A stretch of DNA of 64,000 nucleotides from Heterodera schachtii (Eukaryota; Nematoda; Chromadorea; Rhabditida; Heteroderidae), in assembly GCA_023374025.1 (NCBI GenBank), contig SIJG01000072.1, positions 518,332 to 582,331 of the forward strand, written 5' to 3'. Both the position numbers and the translations under genes were made by a program. Shown here one piece after another: positions 23,470 to 34,023 of this stretch (its first letter is position 1; each line of letters starts with the position of its first letter). The notes beneath the pieces were generated by a model. That model was not told the origin of the DNA. It made no database searches and saw only the letters and a list, made by a program, of their open reading frames with translations.

Positions 23470-25098
23470 TTAATTAATTTCCGTTTCTTTGATCCGCTTC
23501 TTTTTCGTTGGTGGCGACAATGGACTAAAATAAATAAATTTTTTTTTTGAAAAAACCAAATTCGTTGCTTCTGCTGCTCACCCAATGCAATTAGTGCCAC
23601 CCCAAAAATCACATTTGACATTGTTCAAATTGTCGTCCCAATTTTCGTCATCGTCCGATTGAACCTCCGTCGGCGTCCCAATTTGGCATCGCTTCAACTG
23701 CCAATAAAGCGCTCTATCCTCCTCCAATGTCAGCTTTTCATTGGTCCGCTCATTCACAAATTCAAATGGCTCAATTGGTGCTATTAGCATTAAAGCTGCA
23801 AAACGAATTTTGTAACTGACAGAAGCGGTGGCATGGATAAATGTCTAAACAAAACAAAAGGAATCATAGATCAATTAATCAATCATCAGTCAGTCGTTTA
23901 ATGAAAAAGTGGGGCGGCCACTCCTTTGAAGTAATGGACAAATAAAAGTGAAAATTTTTCGAAAAATAGAGGGGTATCATCTTAGTAATACCCAATTTTA
24001 TCAGAATATGACCACACACACTCACCTCCTTGAAACTGTTGATCCATTCGAGATTTGTTAGACGAGAAAAATCATCGCAAAACAATCGCTTCGGTTGACC
24101 ATTTTTGCTCGGAGTGTGCAGCCATTTGGACAATGCCTGGCGGGAAGTTGCATTTGTCCCATCGTCAGCAATCCCATCAGGGAAATAGAGCACGAGAAAT
24201 TGAATCCAAATGATCAAAGTCGGTGAGAAATGTCGGCGAAATGTGGAGGCGCAAATCGTCCAACTCATCGCCACCGGCAAGGATTAAATGGCAAATGTTT
24301 GGCGCAAAAATTGGCCAAAGTTGGCGGACCAAAACATCCCAAATTGGCCGATCATCTCGTGCTAAAGGAACACTCAACCACAAATTGGTGCCTTTGTCCC
24401 AATTTGCTGATTGGCACGGAGAAAAGCGATCACGGAATGGTCAATGTAACTGAAAAGGGAATTCTTTTAATTCCCATATTAAACTTTGCATTCTTAATTA
24501 CTTAATCTGAAGGGATTTAAAGCGAATTTTGTTGTGCAGCGAATGGTCGGGCAACGGAAATGGCACAAATTTGGCATAAGCGTTGAGAACAGATAATTTT
24601 GGCGCCGCTGTGTTGTTCTGGAAATCAAGGAGTTTACTAGACCCGTTTTTTAAATCTTGGAAAAAATGTTCTAGGGTTATTTCAAGGTGCTGAGCATGAA
24701 TCCGGCCTTATTTTTGACCAATTCCGAACTCCGAACCCGGATTGGTATATTTTTAGGCCGGGTTCCTGCTCAGCACCTTAAAATAGCCCTAGAAAATTTT
24801 TCCAAGATTTTCAAAAAAAAAAACGGGACCAGTAAACTCCATGATTGCGCACTGTCCTTGCGAATAATGGTTGATCTCCAAATTGTCAATTCGCTTTTGC
24901 CATCGAAATGTTTGTCCACCAGCAAATTGAAACGGGGCGAAAGAAGTGCCAATTTGAGGCCGAGTTGAGGACGGTCAAAAAAGGGGAGAGTGTCAAACCA
25001 AACATCGCTGCAAACCCAACTGAAATGCGGGGAAATAGTTTAGTTGAAGAAATGAAACCAATTTGTTAACTTTTAAAATGTCTTTACCGTCCGTCCAT
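23470..25098 (-). pseudogene. F-box-like gene with two frameshifts and an element-derived intron (gene H)
   Basis: Minus-strand exons: 25098-25088 (MDGR), 25019-24853, 24607-24502, 24449-24026, 23844-23582, 23524-23470. Exon 2 is split by a 245-nt inverted-repeat element. Splicing from the GT at 24852 to the AG before 24607 restores the frame exactly (KDTAPKLSV). Exon 3 lacks one T after RANQQI (near 24405) and has one extra base before DGIADDG (near 24180), so the middle is out of frame. Exon 4 (FEFVNERTNEKLTL...CIG) and the tail (PLSPPTKKKRIKETEIN) are open. The two opposite single-base lesions could be real or base-calling errors. Confidence 0.58.
24608..24852. mobile_element. Inverted-repeat element acting as an intron in gene H
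   Basis: Same family as 18149-18379, here in the antisense orientation of the window. The arms are TTTACTGGTCCCG and CGGGTCTAGTAAA, with internal AGGTGCTGAGCATGAATCC and its inverse GGGTTCCTGCTCAGCACCT. The borders give GT (24852-24851) and AG (24609-24608) on the coding strand. It sits at the same codon position as in genes E and J. Confidence 0.65.
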
Positions 25099-25260
25099 TT
25101 TTGTGGCAATTAGCACAATTTTTCGTGTTTCGAATGATGTCACACAAAGGGCAGAAGAATTGCGTTGGAAATGTTTTTTTTATAATGAGAGGCAATTCGA
25201 AAAAACATACATTTTTATAGTCACGAAAAATGTGAAAAAGCCCGAAAGAACAAATCAAGC
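25099..25260 (-). promoter_or_regulatory. Promoter of gene H
   Basis: On the minus strand this reads TATAAAAATGTATG, GCCTCTCATTAT, then GCCCTTTGTGTGACATCATT and CGAAACACGAAAAATTGTGC just before MDGR. It is nearly superimposable on the flank of gene E. The order and spacing are conserved over about 130 bp. Confidence 0.45.
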
Positions 25261-26231
25261 GGAAATGGATGGGCTAACCGATGGATAATAAAACCGTGGC
25301 TGGTAAATTCGACACTGAGTAAAAGAATCCGTCCTGAAAATTTAACATTTCAGAGTCGGAGGGGGGGGGGGGTACTCAATCGGCTACCCGACTTTTGGGG
25401 ATTATCGGGCCCCCAAGTTGTAAATCCCCAAAAATGGCCCTTTTATTTATCGGCATCACATAAAATAAACTTTTTTGCTTAAACATTTGGTATTTTACAA
25501 TTGTAATTCTTAGTATAGATTTTTGTAGCCTTTAGCCCAGAATTTAATTTATAAAAAAAGCTATAGTCTTTCTTTAAACTTCGTTTGATACCAAAACAAT
25601 CATTTCCCCGTGCAGATGGACCAAAGAACATTTAGACAAAATGCCATGGACAAAATGGCATTATTGATCAAAAATAAGTCACTATTCGTAGCGGGAAGAT
25701 GAATTCATTTTTTGACAAAATGACGACACCACTGAGACACGGACAAAACGTCTTCACTTTTTGGACGAATTGTGCCAAATCGGATCAAAAAACAAACAAA
25801 TGGGGTCAAAAGTTTAGCAGTTTTTTACCCAAAAATGAAAAATATCCAGAAATCAATTTTGCATATTAAAGAGATTTTAATATAATTCAAATGTTTAATT
25901 TATATTTTTACATTTAAACAAAATTTTAGTCAGAAATTGCTAGTTTATGGAATATCGACGATCGACAATTAAATATGTAAATGTTTTTGTCGTAATTAAT
26001 TATCAACAATAATGAGCAAAGAAGAGCATCAAAATTATGTATCAGATCAAATCCAATAATATCCAAATCCGCCGATCATTTCTCATTTATTTTTCACTTC
26101 ATAACATTTCGACGGTTGAGAGAATGGCCTAAATAAGTGCAAAATGTGGAGCAAAATAATGAATAGATTAAAAAAATGTAAAACGAACATTTCAACGTTT
26201 TCCAAATGATGTTATAAAGTGAACCCATCAA
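25261..26231. repeat. Repeat-rich gap: partial GGGATTTGCAACTTGG element and segmental duplicate
   Basis: 25352-25445 carries a G run and GGCTACCCGACTTTTGGGG, GGGCCCCCAAGTTGTAAATC. This is a partial copy of the inverted-repeat element at 51728-52520. 25600-26150 duplicates 19650-20110. 26195-26290 resembles, inverted, exon 1 of gene F (CCAAATGATGT..., TGAACCCATCAATTG). No gene. Confidence 0.55.
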
Positions 26232-26299
26232 TTGTTGTTCGTCATGTTCAGCAATTGCAGTAGAAGAGATGCGTCGGTGATTGTCGGAGTAACACTTTT

Positions 26300-26700
26300 A
26301 AAGAAAGGAAAAAAGAAAGAAAGAGAGAACGAAAGAAAGAACAAAATTAACGAAAGAGAAAACGAAATAAACAAAAGAGAGAACGAAAGAGAGAACGAAA
26401 TAAACGAAAGAGAGAACGAAAGAGAAAACGAAATAAACAAAAGAGAGAACGAAAGAGAGAACGAAAGAAAGAACGAAATAAACGAAAGAGAGAACGAAAG
26501 AAAAAACGAAATAAACAAAAGAGAAAACGAAATAAACAAAAGAGAGAACGAAAGAGAGAACGAAAGAAAGAACGAAATAAACGAAAGAGAGAACGAAAGA
26601 AAGAAAGAAAGTAAGAAAAAAAGGAAGAAAGAACGAAAGAAAGGAAGAAAGAAAAGAAGAAAGAACGAAAGAGAGAACGAAATAACGAAAGAAAACAATC
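26300..26700. repeat. Purine-only GAAAGA/GAACGAAATAAAC minisatellite
   Basis: About 400 bp made almost only of A and G, in interleaved GAAAGAGAGAAC and GAAATAAACAAAAGAGAGAAC units. Long frames in both directions (ERENEINERE-type, or F/S/L-rich) follow from the repeat and are not treated as coding. Confidence 0.85.
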
Positions 26701-27709
26701 ATTTTAATAAAGGCCAATTTGGTAATAAACGGGGAATTAATTTTAAAAAAAGAGGAAAATGAACGGACAAAGCGAAAGAAAATGGAAAATGTTGGGATGA
26801 AAGAGTGAATGAATTAGTGAAGTGAAGTGACTGATTAAGCGAGGGATGATCTCCCAAAGAGAGTGACGTGGAGGGAAGGGGCGGGGGCGGGGAAGAGGTT
26901 AAAAGGCTACTGTGTGTCGTTTCGTAAAATCCGCCATTTTAGCGATTTTTTGATAAAACATGGCATAACTTTGCTTAACTAGCAACCCAATTTTACATTG
27001 TTGGTACCATTCGATAGCCAAGCTTTTTATCTATAAGCCTGCAAAAATTTGAAAAATTTAATCAACATTAGAAAAAGTTGTATGAAAATAAATGTTATTT
27101 CTGCCATAACTTATGTTAAATTTGATAAAATTTTGCTTGCTAGTAGAGAAAAAGCTTGGACTTTAATAGCTCTTTTTTTGTTGAATTGTTTTCAACAAAT
27201 GCCGTGGCCTGCCTTTTCTTACTCTCCTAATGTCCGGTCACGCATCAATCACACGCCGCTCTCTCTCTCTCTCTCTCTCTCTTTTGTGCCACTTTTCGAA
27301 ACTTTCGGCTTTTCCCAAGGTGCAAGTTTTGCCGTCCCCTCCCTTTTGCCAATCTTTGTCATCTCCCTCTCAGGTGCTCAAATCCCAAAATCCCCCTAAA
27401 ATAGGTGCTAAAATTGTTTGGTTGAAGAGGGCTAACCCCCCAGCCTCGTGATAATTAAATAATTTAATTAGAATTGAAAAATAAATTGCTAGAAAAAGCC
27501 CACAAATTGTTTTTCTTTGCTTTTCTTTGAAATTTGCCCCTATCTGCTGGTCACTCGAAGTCGAATTTGCTGTATCTTGTCCAGCAGTTAGGGCATTTTT
27601 GTAGTATCAGTCACAGATTAAATATAAATGCCTAATAAGCCATTGGAGATGACAGAACACATGGGAAAGGTCAATTTCAATTTGATATTTCTAAATTTTC
27701 ACTTTTAAC
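26701..27709. other. Intergenic with CT microsatellite
   Basis: Contains a (CT)n tract at about 27258-27282 and GTACCATTCGATAGCCAAG near 27006-27022, related to the spacer of the 10009-10432 fold-back element. A diverged piece of the 318-690 repeat lies inverted at 27590-27660. No gene is recognised. Confidence 0.5.
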
Positions 27710-27853
27710 TAGAGTTGAGCGGGATCGGGACCTGAACACGGACAACTGAGTACCGAAGTCCCGGTTTTGACCGGGACTAGAAATTCCCGGTTTTTCAACC
27801 CGAAAAGGTCCCGGTCCCGGGTTGCCCAAAATTCCCGGTCCCGCTCAACTCTA
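27710..27853. mobile_element. 144-bp hAT-type MITE
   Basis: The ends are TAGAGTTGAGCGGGATCGGG and CCCGGTCCCGCTCAACTCTA. The flanks are CTTTTAAC (27702-27709) and CCTTTAAC (27854-27861), an 8-bp target duplication with one mismatch. The interior is rich in CCCGGT/ACCGGG inverted blocks. No coding capacity. Confidence 0.6.
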
Positions 27854-28272
27854 CCTTTAACTCAAATAAAATACATGAGCTTATTTGTTAGGTATGCGAG
27901 ATTTGGGTTCAAAGTTCTTAAAATTATTGTAGGAATTTTTTTTATTTTCAAGGGGCGGCTTTAATTCAATTAATACGGTATTTGGAAAAAAGTGAAGAAT
28001 ACGGACTTCGCATGCTCCCTTTTGCGAAATTTAAATTTTTTCCTCCAATTATTCTCCCATCTTTTGACCGTCCTTATCTCTCCGAGAAGATAAATTCATT
28101 TTTTTGACAAAATGACGACACTCGGATACGAACAAAACGTCTTAAGAACGAAACAATTAACAAAGCTTTTCTGAGAGAAAAAAAGCACAATAAATTGAGA
28201 CCGATCATTTCTCAATATAATTCATTCACACTTCCGTACACTTCAGACGACATTTTCATTGCTTTAATCCGC

Positions 28273-29546
28273 TTATTCTTCTTCTTCTTCCACTGATGGT
28301 GGCGACAATGGCCTAAAATTAATTAATTGTTTTTAATTTCAACAAAATCAAAGATTGCTGTTGCTGTTCACTCACCCAATGGATTTATTGAAACTCCACA
28401 AATCAAAACTGATATTGTTCAAATTGGTATTGGCACCCGAATTTACGCAGTCTTCCCACTTAAGTGCCGTCTCCCCAATTGGGCACCGTTGCAACAGCCA
28501 ATTATAAATTATTTCGTCGTTGAATGCTTCGGTCTTCTGTTTCAGTGTCAGCTTTTCTTTCGTCCGTTCGTTGACCAATTCAAATGGTTCAATTGGCATT
28601 GTGTCCACAGGCACAAAAAGTTGAATATGGTAACTGACAGAAGTGGTGGCACGGCGAAATGCCTAAAAAAATTGGTAAAACAAAATACAATTAGACGGAA
28701 ATATGGCGGGACACCTCTTTGATGTTGTTGACCCATTCGAAATTCAGTGGACCCAAATAATCATTGCGACACAATCGCTTCGGTTGCCCATTTTTGCTCG
28801 GAGTGTGTAACCATTTGGACAACGCTTGGGCAGCAGTTGCATTCAGCACATCAAAATCAGCAATTTCTTCGGGCAACAGATCACCAGAATCGATTGAAAT
28901 CAACTGATTGAGATCAGTGAGAAGTGTTGGCGAAATGCGACGACGCAAATTGTCCAAGGCTTCGGCATCGTGAAAGCCCAAATGACGAATGCTTTTCGCA
29001 AAAATAGGCCAAATTTGACGGACAAAAACATCCCAAATTGGCTGAACATCTTCGCCTTTGGATGACCACACAGCAAACTCCAATTTGGTGCCACTTCTGT
29101 CCTAAATGTGCTTGTTGGAACGGAGAAATTTGATCACGGAATGGTCAATGTAGCTGAAGAAATATTAAAATGCTTTAATATATCAAAAGTTCAAATTACT
29201 CAGCATAAAGGGAATGAAATCGAATTTTGTTGCGCAGCGAATGGTCCGGCAATGGAAATGCCACCCATTTGTCATCGACCCATACAGACAATTTCGCTTT
29301 TGGTCCTTCATCCTTGCTAATTGTAATGTAATTCCAAATTGTCAATTCGCTTTTGCCATCAAAATGCGCGTCCACCAAAACATCGAAACGGTTGGAAAGC
29401 AATGCCATTTTGAGTCCAAGTTCAGCATGGTCAAAAGATGGGAGAATATCCATCCACACGTCGCTACAAATCCAACTGAAATTCGTAAAAATGTGTGGGT
29501 AAATGAAACATTTGTAATTTTAAAAAATTTCTTACCGTCGATTCAT
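28273..29546 (-). pseudogene. F-box-like gene with one in-frame stop (gene I)
   Basis: Minus-strand exons: 29546-29536 (11 nt, MNR), 29475-29200, 29153-28715, 28662-28376, 28312-28273. All phases agree and give 351 codons. The only lesion is a TAG at 29104-29102, where gene D has TGG (NKHIWDR versus NKHI*DR). Exon 2: WICSDVWMDILPSFDHAELG. Exon 3: VRQIWPIFAKSIRHL, SKWLHTPSKNGQPKRL. Exon 4: FELVNERTKEKLTL. The tail (PLSPPSVEEEEE) is acidic. A single G-to-A change suggests very recent inactivation, or readthrough. Confidence 0.6.
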
Positions 29547-30025
29547 TTTGCGATATTCTGCACTCCCCAACTCTTTTTGAACTCTTTATATACTCATAAA
29601 AACAAAAATAAAGAAAAATTGGAATTTGATTTAATGCTTTCATTTTCTTTCATTAGAAATAATGGCACCGCCGTCGAAAAAAAAACTTTTCCCGCCTCAT
29701 TTTGCCCGATTCGTAAACGGCAAAGTGTGCTAATTACCGCAAAATTGTTGTGCATTAGAAAGCATTTTGGTAATCGTTTACGTACGCTAATATTTTCGTA
29801 TAAATATGCCCTTCTTTCTTCTTTTCCTCCTCATTCCATTCTCTCAATCGCCCATTTTTTGCAGTCATTTTGTTCCTGCAAATTTCTTCAGAAATTTTGT
29901 ACGTTTATCGTTCCCTTTTTTTCTATTGTATGTTTTTTCGAATTGCCTCTCATTTTCCAACGCAATAATTCTGCCCTTTGTGTGACATCATTCGAATAGG
30001 ACAAATTGTGCTAATTGCCATCAAA
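29547..30025. promoter_or_regulatory. Divergent region between genes I (-) and J (+)
   Basis: It contains a relic long exon 1 (ATGGCACCGCCGTCGAAA at about 29662, MAPPSKKK, soon stopped). Nearer to gene J are GCCTCTCATT, CAACGCAATAATTC and GCCCTTTGTGTGACATCATT (about 29971-29992), as before genes E and H. The duplicate lies in unit 2 around 32437-32914. Confidence 0.4.
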
Positions 30026-30781
30026 ATGAACGGACGGTAATTAAATATTACAAATTTATTTCATTTATTCAAATTTATTTCCACAATTTCAGTTGGGTTT
30101 GCAGCGATGTTTGGTTCGACACTTTCCCCTTTTTCGACCGTCCTCAACTCGGCCTCAAATTGGCACTTCTTTCGCCTCGTTTCAATGCGCTGGTGGACAA
30201 ACATTTCGATTGCAAAAGGGAATTGACAATTTGGAGACCAATCATAATTCGCAAGGACAGTGGGCAATCATGGTGTTTACTGGTCCCGTTTTAGTTTTCT
30301 TGGCTATTTTAAGGTGCTAAGCACGAATCCGGCCTAAAGATGTCCGAATTCGGGCTCTGAGTTCAGAATTGGTCAAAAATATGGCCGGATTCATATGTCA
30401 GCAGCACCTTGAAATAACTCGTTTTCAAGATTTTAAAAAGCAAAAAAAATGGAACAAATAAACTCCATGGTTTACAGAACACATCGGCGCCAGAATTATT
30501 TGTGGAAATCGATGCTAATTTTGTGCCATTTCCATTGCCCGACCATTCGCTGCCCAACAAAATTCGCTTTGAATGCCTTCAGATTAAGTAATTCAAATTT
30601 AAGCATTGATTAACTCATAAAAGCATGCCCTTTTCAGTTACATTGACCATTCCGTGGTCGCTTTTCTCCGTGCCAATCAGCAAATTTGGGACAGAAGCGG
30701 CACCAATTTGAGCTTGAGTGTTCCTTATTCACAAGATGACCAGCAGCCAATTTGGCATATTTTTGTCCGTGAAATTTGGCA
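30026..30781 (+). pseudogene. Truncated F-box-like gene with element insertion (gene J)
   Basis: Micro-exon 30026-30036 (MNGR). Exon 2 is 30093-30259 (WVCSDVWFDTFPFFDRPQLG), interrupted by the inverted-repeat element, and resumes before FVEIDANFVPFPLPDHSLPN, ending at 30587. The homologue of the acceptor used in E and H is AT instead of AG at 30483-30484; a GCCAG a few bases on would be in frame. Exon 3 starts at 30638 (YIDHSVVAFLRANQQIWDR) and stops matching the family at VREIWQ (30781), in the middle of IWPIFAPNIR. There it joins a TAGTATTGGGGGGGG stretch. The 3' half is missing. Confidence 0.65.
30260..30477. mobile_element. Inverted-repeat element in exon 2 of gene J
   Basis: Same family and same codon position as in genes E and H: GTGGGCAATCATGGTGTTTAC at the left, AAATAAACTCCATGGTTTACAG at the right. 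The right arm is more diverged here (GGAACAAATAAACTCC instead of GGACCAGTAAACTCC). Confidence 0.6.
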
Positions 30782-31163
30782 GTAGTATTGGGGGGGGTAT
30801 TTTTGACCCCCTTCTTGACCCCCAGAAACACACGGTAAATTCAAGGGGCGGCTTTAATTCAATTAATACGGTATTTGGAAAAAAGTGAAGAATACGGACT
30901 TCGCATGCTCCCTTTTGCGAAATTTAAATTTTTTCCTCCAATTATTCTCCATCTTTTGACCGTCCTTATCTCTCCGAGAAGATAAATTCATTTTTTTGAC
31001 AAAATGACGACACTCGGATACGAACAAAACGTCTTAAGAACGAAACAATTAACAAAGCTTTTCTGAGAGAAAAAAAGCACAATAAATTGAGACCGATCAT
31101 TTCTCAATATAATCATTCACACTTCCGTACACTTCAGACGACATTTTCATTGCTTTAATCCGC

Positions 31164-32436
31164 TTATTCTTCTTCTTCTTCCACTGATGGTGGCGACAAT
31201 GGCCTAAAATTAATTAATTGTTTTTAATTTCAACAAAATCAAGATTGCTGTTGCTGTTCACTCACCCAATGGATTTATTGAAACTCCACAAATCAAAACT
31301 GATATTGTTCAAATTGGTATTGGCACCCGAATTTACGCAGTCTTCCCACTTAAGTGCCGTCTCCCCAATTGGGCACCGTTGCAACAGCCAATTATAAATT
31401 ATTTCGTCGTTGAATGCTTCGGTCTTCTGTTTCAGTGTCAGCTTTTCTTTCGTCCGTTCGTTGACCAATTCAAATGGTTCAATTGGCATTGTGTCCACAG
31501 GCACAAAAAGTTGAATATGGTAACTGACAGAAGTGGTGGCACGGCGAAATGCCTAAAAAAATTGGTAAAACAAAATACAATTAGACGGAAATATGGCGGG
31601 ACACCTCTTTGATGTTGTTGACCCATTCGAAATTCAGTGGACCCAAATAATCATTGCGACACAATCGCTTCGGTTGCCCATTTTTGCTCGGAGTGTGTAA
31701 CCATTTGGACAACGCTTGGGCAGCAGTTGCATTCAGCACATCAAAATCAGCAATTTCTTCGGGCAACAGATCACCAGAATCGATTGAAATCAACTGATTG
31801 AGATCAGTGAGAAGTGTTGGCGAAATGCGACGACGCAAATTGTCCAAGGCTTCGGCATCGTGAAAGCCCAAATGACGAATGCTTTTCGCAAAAATAGGCC
31901 AAATTTGACGGACAAAAACATCCCAAATTGGCTGAACATCTTCGCCTTTGGATGACCACACAGCAAACTCCAATTTGGTGCCACTTCTGTCCTAAATGTG
32001 CTTGTTGGAACGGAGAAATTTGATCACGGAATGGTCAATGTAGCTGAAGAAATATTAAAATGCTTTAATATATCAAAAGTTCAAATTACTCAGCATAAAG
32101 GGAATGAAATCGAATTTTGTTGCGCAGCGAATGGTCCGGCAATGGAAATGCCACCCATTTGTCATCGACCCATACAGACAATTTCGCTTTTGGTCCTTCA
32201 TCCTTGCTAATTGTAATGTAATTCCAAATTGTCAATTCGCTTTTGCCATCAAAATGCGCGTCCACCAAAACATCGAAACGGTTGGAAAGCAATGCCATTT
32301 TGAGTCCAAGTTCAGCATGGTCAAAAGATGGGAGAATATCCATCCACACGTCGCTACAAATCCAACTGAAATTCGTAAAAATGTGTGGGTAAATGAAACA
32401 TTTGTAATTTTAAAAAATTTCTTACCGTCGATTCAT
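31164..32436 (-). pseudogene. Duplicate of gene I
   Basis: Minus-strand exons sit at 32436-32426, 32365-32090, 32043-31605, 31552-31266 and 31203-31164, with the same sequence as gene I. The TAG (31994-31992) is present here too, so it predates the duplication or is an assembly copy of it. Confidence 0.6.
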
Positions 32437-32914
32437 TTTGCGATATTCTGCACTCCCCAACTCTTTTTGAACTCTTTATATACTCATAAAAACAAAAATA
32501 AAGAAAAATTGGAATTTGATTTAATGCTTTCATTTTCTTTCATTAGAAATAATGGCACCGCCGTCGAAAAAAAACTTTTCCCGCCTCATTTTGCCCGATT
32601 CGTAAACGGCAAAGTGTGCTAATTACCGCAAAATTGTTGTGCATTAGAAAGCATTTTGGTAATCGTTTACGTACGCTAATATTTTCGTATAAATATGCCC
32701 TTCTTTCTTCTTTTCCTCCTCATTCCATTCTCTCAATCGCCCATTTTTTGCAGTCATTTTGTTCCTGCAAATTTCTTCAGAAATTTTGTACGTTTATCGT
32801 TCCCTTTTTTTCTATTGTATGTTTTTTCGAATTGCCTCTCATTTTCCAACGCAATAATTCTGCCCTTTGTGTGACATCATTCGAATAGGACAAATTGTGC
32901 TAATTGCCATCAAA

Positions 32915-33670
32915 ATGAACGGACGGTAATTAAATATTACAAATTTATTTCATTTATTCAAATTTATTTCCACAATTTCAGTTGGGTTTGCAGCGATGTT
33001 TGGTTCGACACTTTCCCCTTTTTCGACCGTCCTCAACTCGGCCTCAAATTGGCACTTCTTTCGCCTCGTTTCAATGCGCTGGTGGACAAACATTTCGATT
33101 GCAAAAGGGAATTGACAATTTGGAGACCAATCATAATTCGCAAGGACAGTGGGCAATCATGGTGTTTACTGGTCCCGTTTTAGTTTTCTTGGCTATTTTA
33201 AGGTGCTAAGCACGAATCCGGCCTAAAGATGTCCGAATTCGGGCTCTGAGTTCAGAATTGGTCAAAAATATGGCCGGATTCATATGTCAGCAGCACCTTG
33301 AAATAACTCGTTTTCAAGATTTTAAAAAGCAAAAAAAATGGAACAAATAAACTCCATGGTTTACAGAACACATCGGCGCCAGAATTATTTGTGGAAATCG
33401 ATGCTAATTTTGTGCCATTTCCATTGCCCGACCATTCGCTGCCCAACAAAATTCGCTTTGAATGCCTTCAGATTAAGTAATTCAAATTTAAGCATTGATT
33501 AACTCATAAAAGCATGCCCTTTTCAGTTACATTGACCATTCCGTGGTCGCTTTTCTCCGTGCCAATCAGCAAATTTGGGACAGAAGCGGCACCAATTTGA
33601 GCTTGAGTGTTCCTTATTCACAAGATGACCAGCAGCCAATTTGGCATATTTTTGTCCGTGAAATTTGGCA
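32915..33670 (+). pseudogene. Duplicate of truncated gene J
   Basis: Identical architecture to 30026-30781, including the element in exon 2 (33149-33366) and the break after VREIWQ at 33670. Here the break is followed, 53 bp later, by the left end of the 15.5-kb inverted-repeat element. Confidence 0.65.
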
Positions 33671-33723
33671 GTAGTATTGGGGGGGGTATTTTTGACCCCC
33701 TTCTTGACCCCCCAGAAACACAC

Positions 33724-34023
33724 GGTAAAAATGGGGGGGGGGGCGGCAGAGTGTATTGCGGTCAGCGCGCACCATCAAGTCACTCACTCTCGCCACTACT
33801 GCCTGCATTTGCGGTCAGCGCGCACCATCAAGTCACTCACTCTCGCCACTACTGCCTGCATTTGCGGTCAGCGCGCACCATCAAGTCACTCACTCTCGCC
33901 ACTACTGCCTGCATTTGCGGTCAGCGCGCATTATCAAATCACTCACTCTCGCCACTGCTGCCTGCATACGCCCCCGCCCCCCCCCCCCCAAGAGAATGCC
34001 ACCCAGGACTAAACATTGTTAAG
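33724..34023 (+). repeat. Left terminal inverted repeat with four 53-bp units
   Basis: GGTAAAAATG plus a G run is followed by four tandem 53-bp units (starting at about 33758, 33811, 33864 and 33917). Each carries GCGGTCAGCGCGCACCATCA and ACTCACTCTCGCCACTACTG. A C run and AGAGAATGCCACCCAGGACT close the repeat. The fourth unit has ATTATCAAATC instead of ACCATCAAGTC, as in the matching innermost unit of the right TIR. Confidence 0.85.

Larger units (their letters stand above)
27947..30839. repeat. Tandem duplication, unit 1 (about 2.89 kb)
   Basis: This segment is repeated immediately at 30840-33729. The offset drifts from 2893 to 2889 through single-base changes, mostly in homopolymers (for example runs of A near 28347 and 29683). 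It contains F-box-like copies I (-) and J (+). Near-identity means a very recent duplication or an assembly duplication. Confidence 0.85.
30840..33729. repeat. Tandem duplication, unit 2
   Basis: Second copy of 27947-30839. It ends at CACACGGTAAA; unit 1 also ends with CACACGGTAAA but is followed by TTCAAGG (the start of unit 2), while unit 2 is followed by AATGGGGG. That places the duplication breakpoint within a few bases of the outer end of the 15.5-kb element. Confidence 0.85.

Noticed and set aside
26232..26762. 176-residue E/R/N/K-rich frame and its minus-strand F/S/L-rich shadows
   Set aside because: Simple purine repeat; any phase is open. Not coding.
29214..29999. 261-residue + strand frame
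   Set aside because: It lies antisense over exon 2 and the promoter of gene I, whose minus-strand exons have family homology and proper splice sites.
33758..33969. Regular 53-bp repeats as a CRISPR array
   Set aside because: The units are contiguous with no spacers, in a eukaryotic context, and mirrored at the other end of the element.
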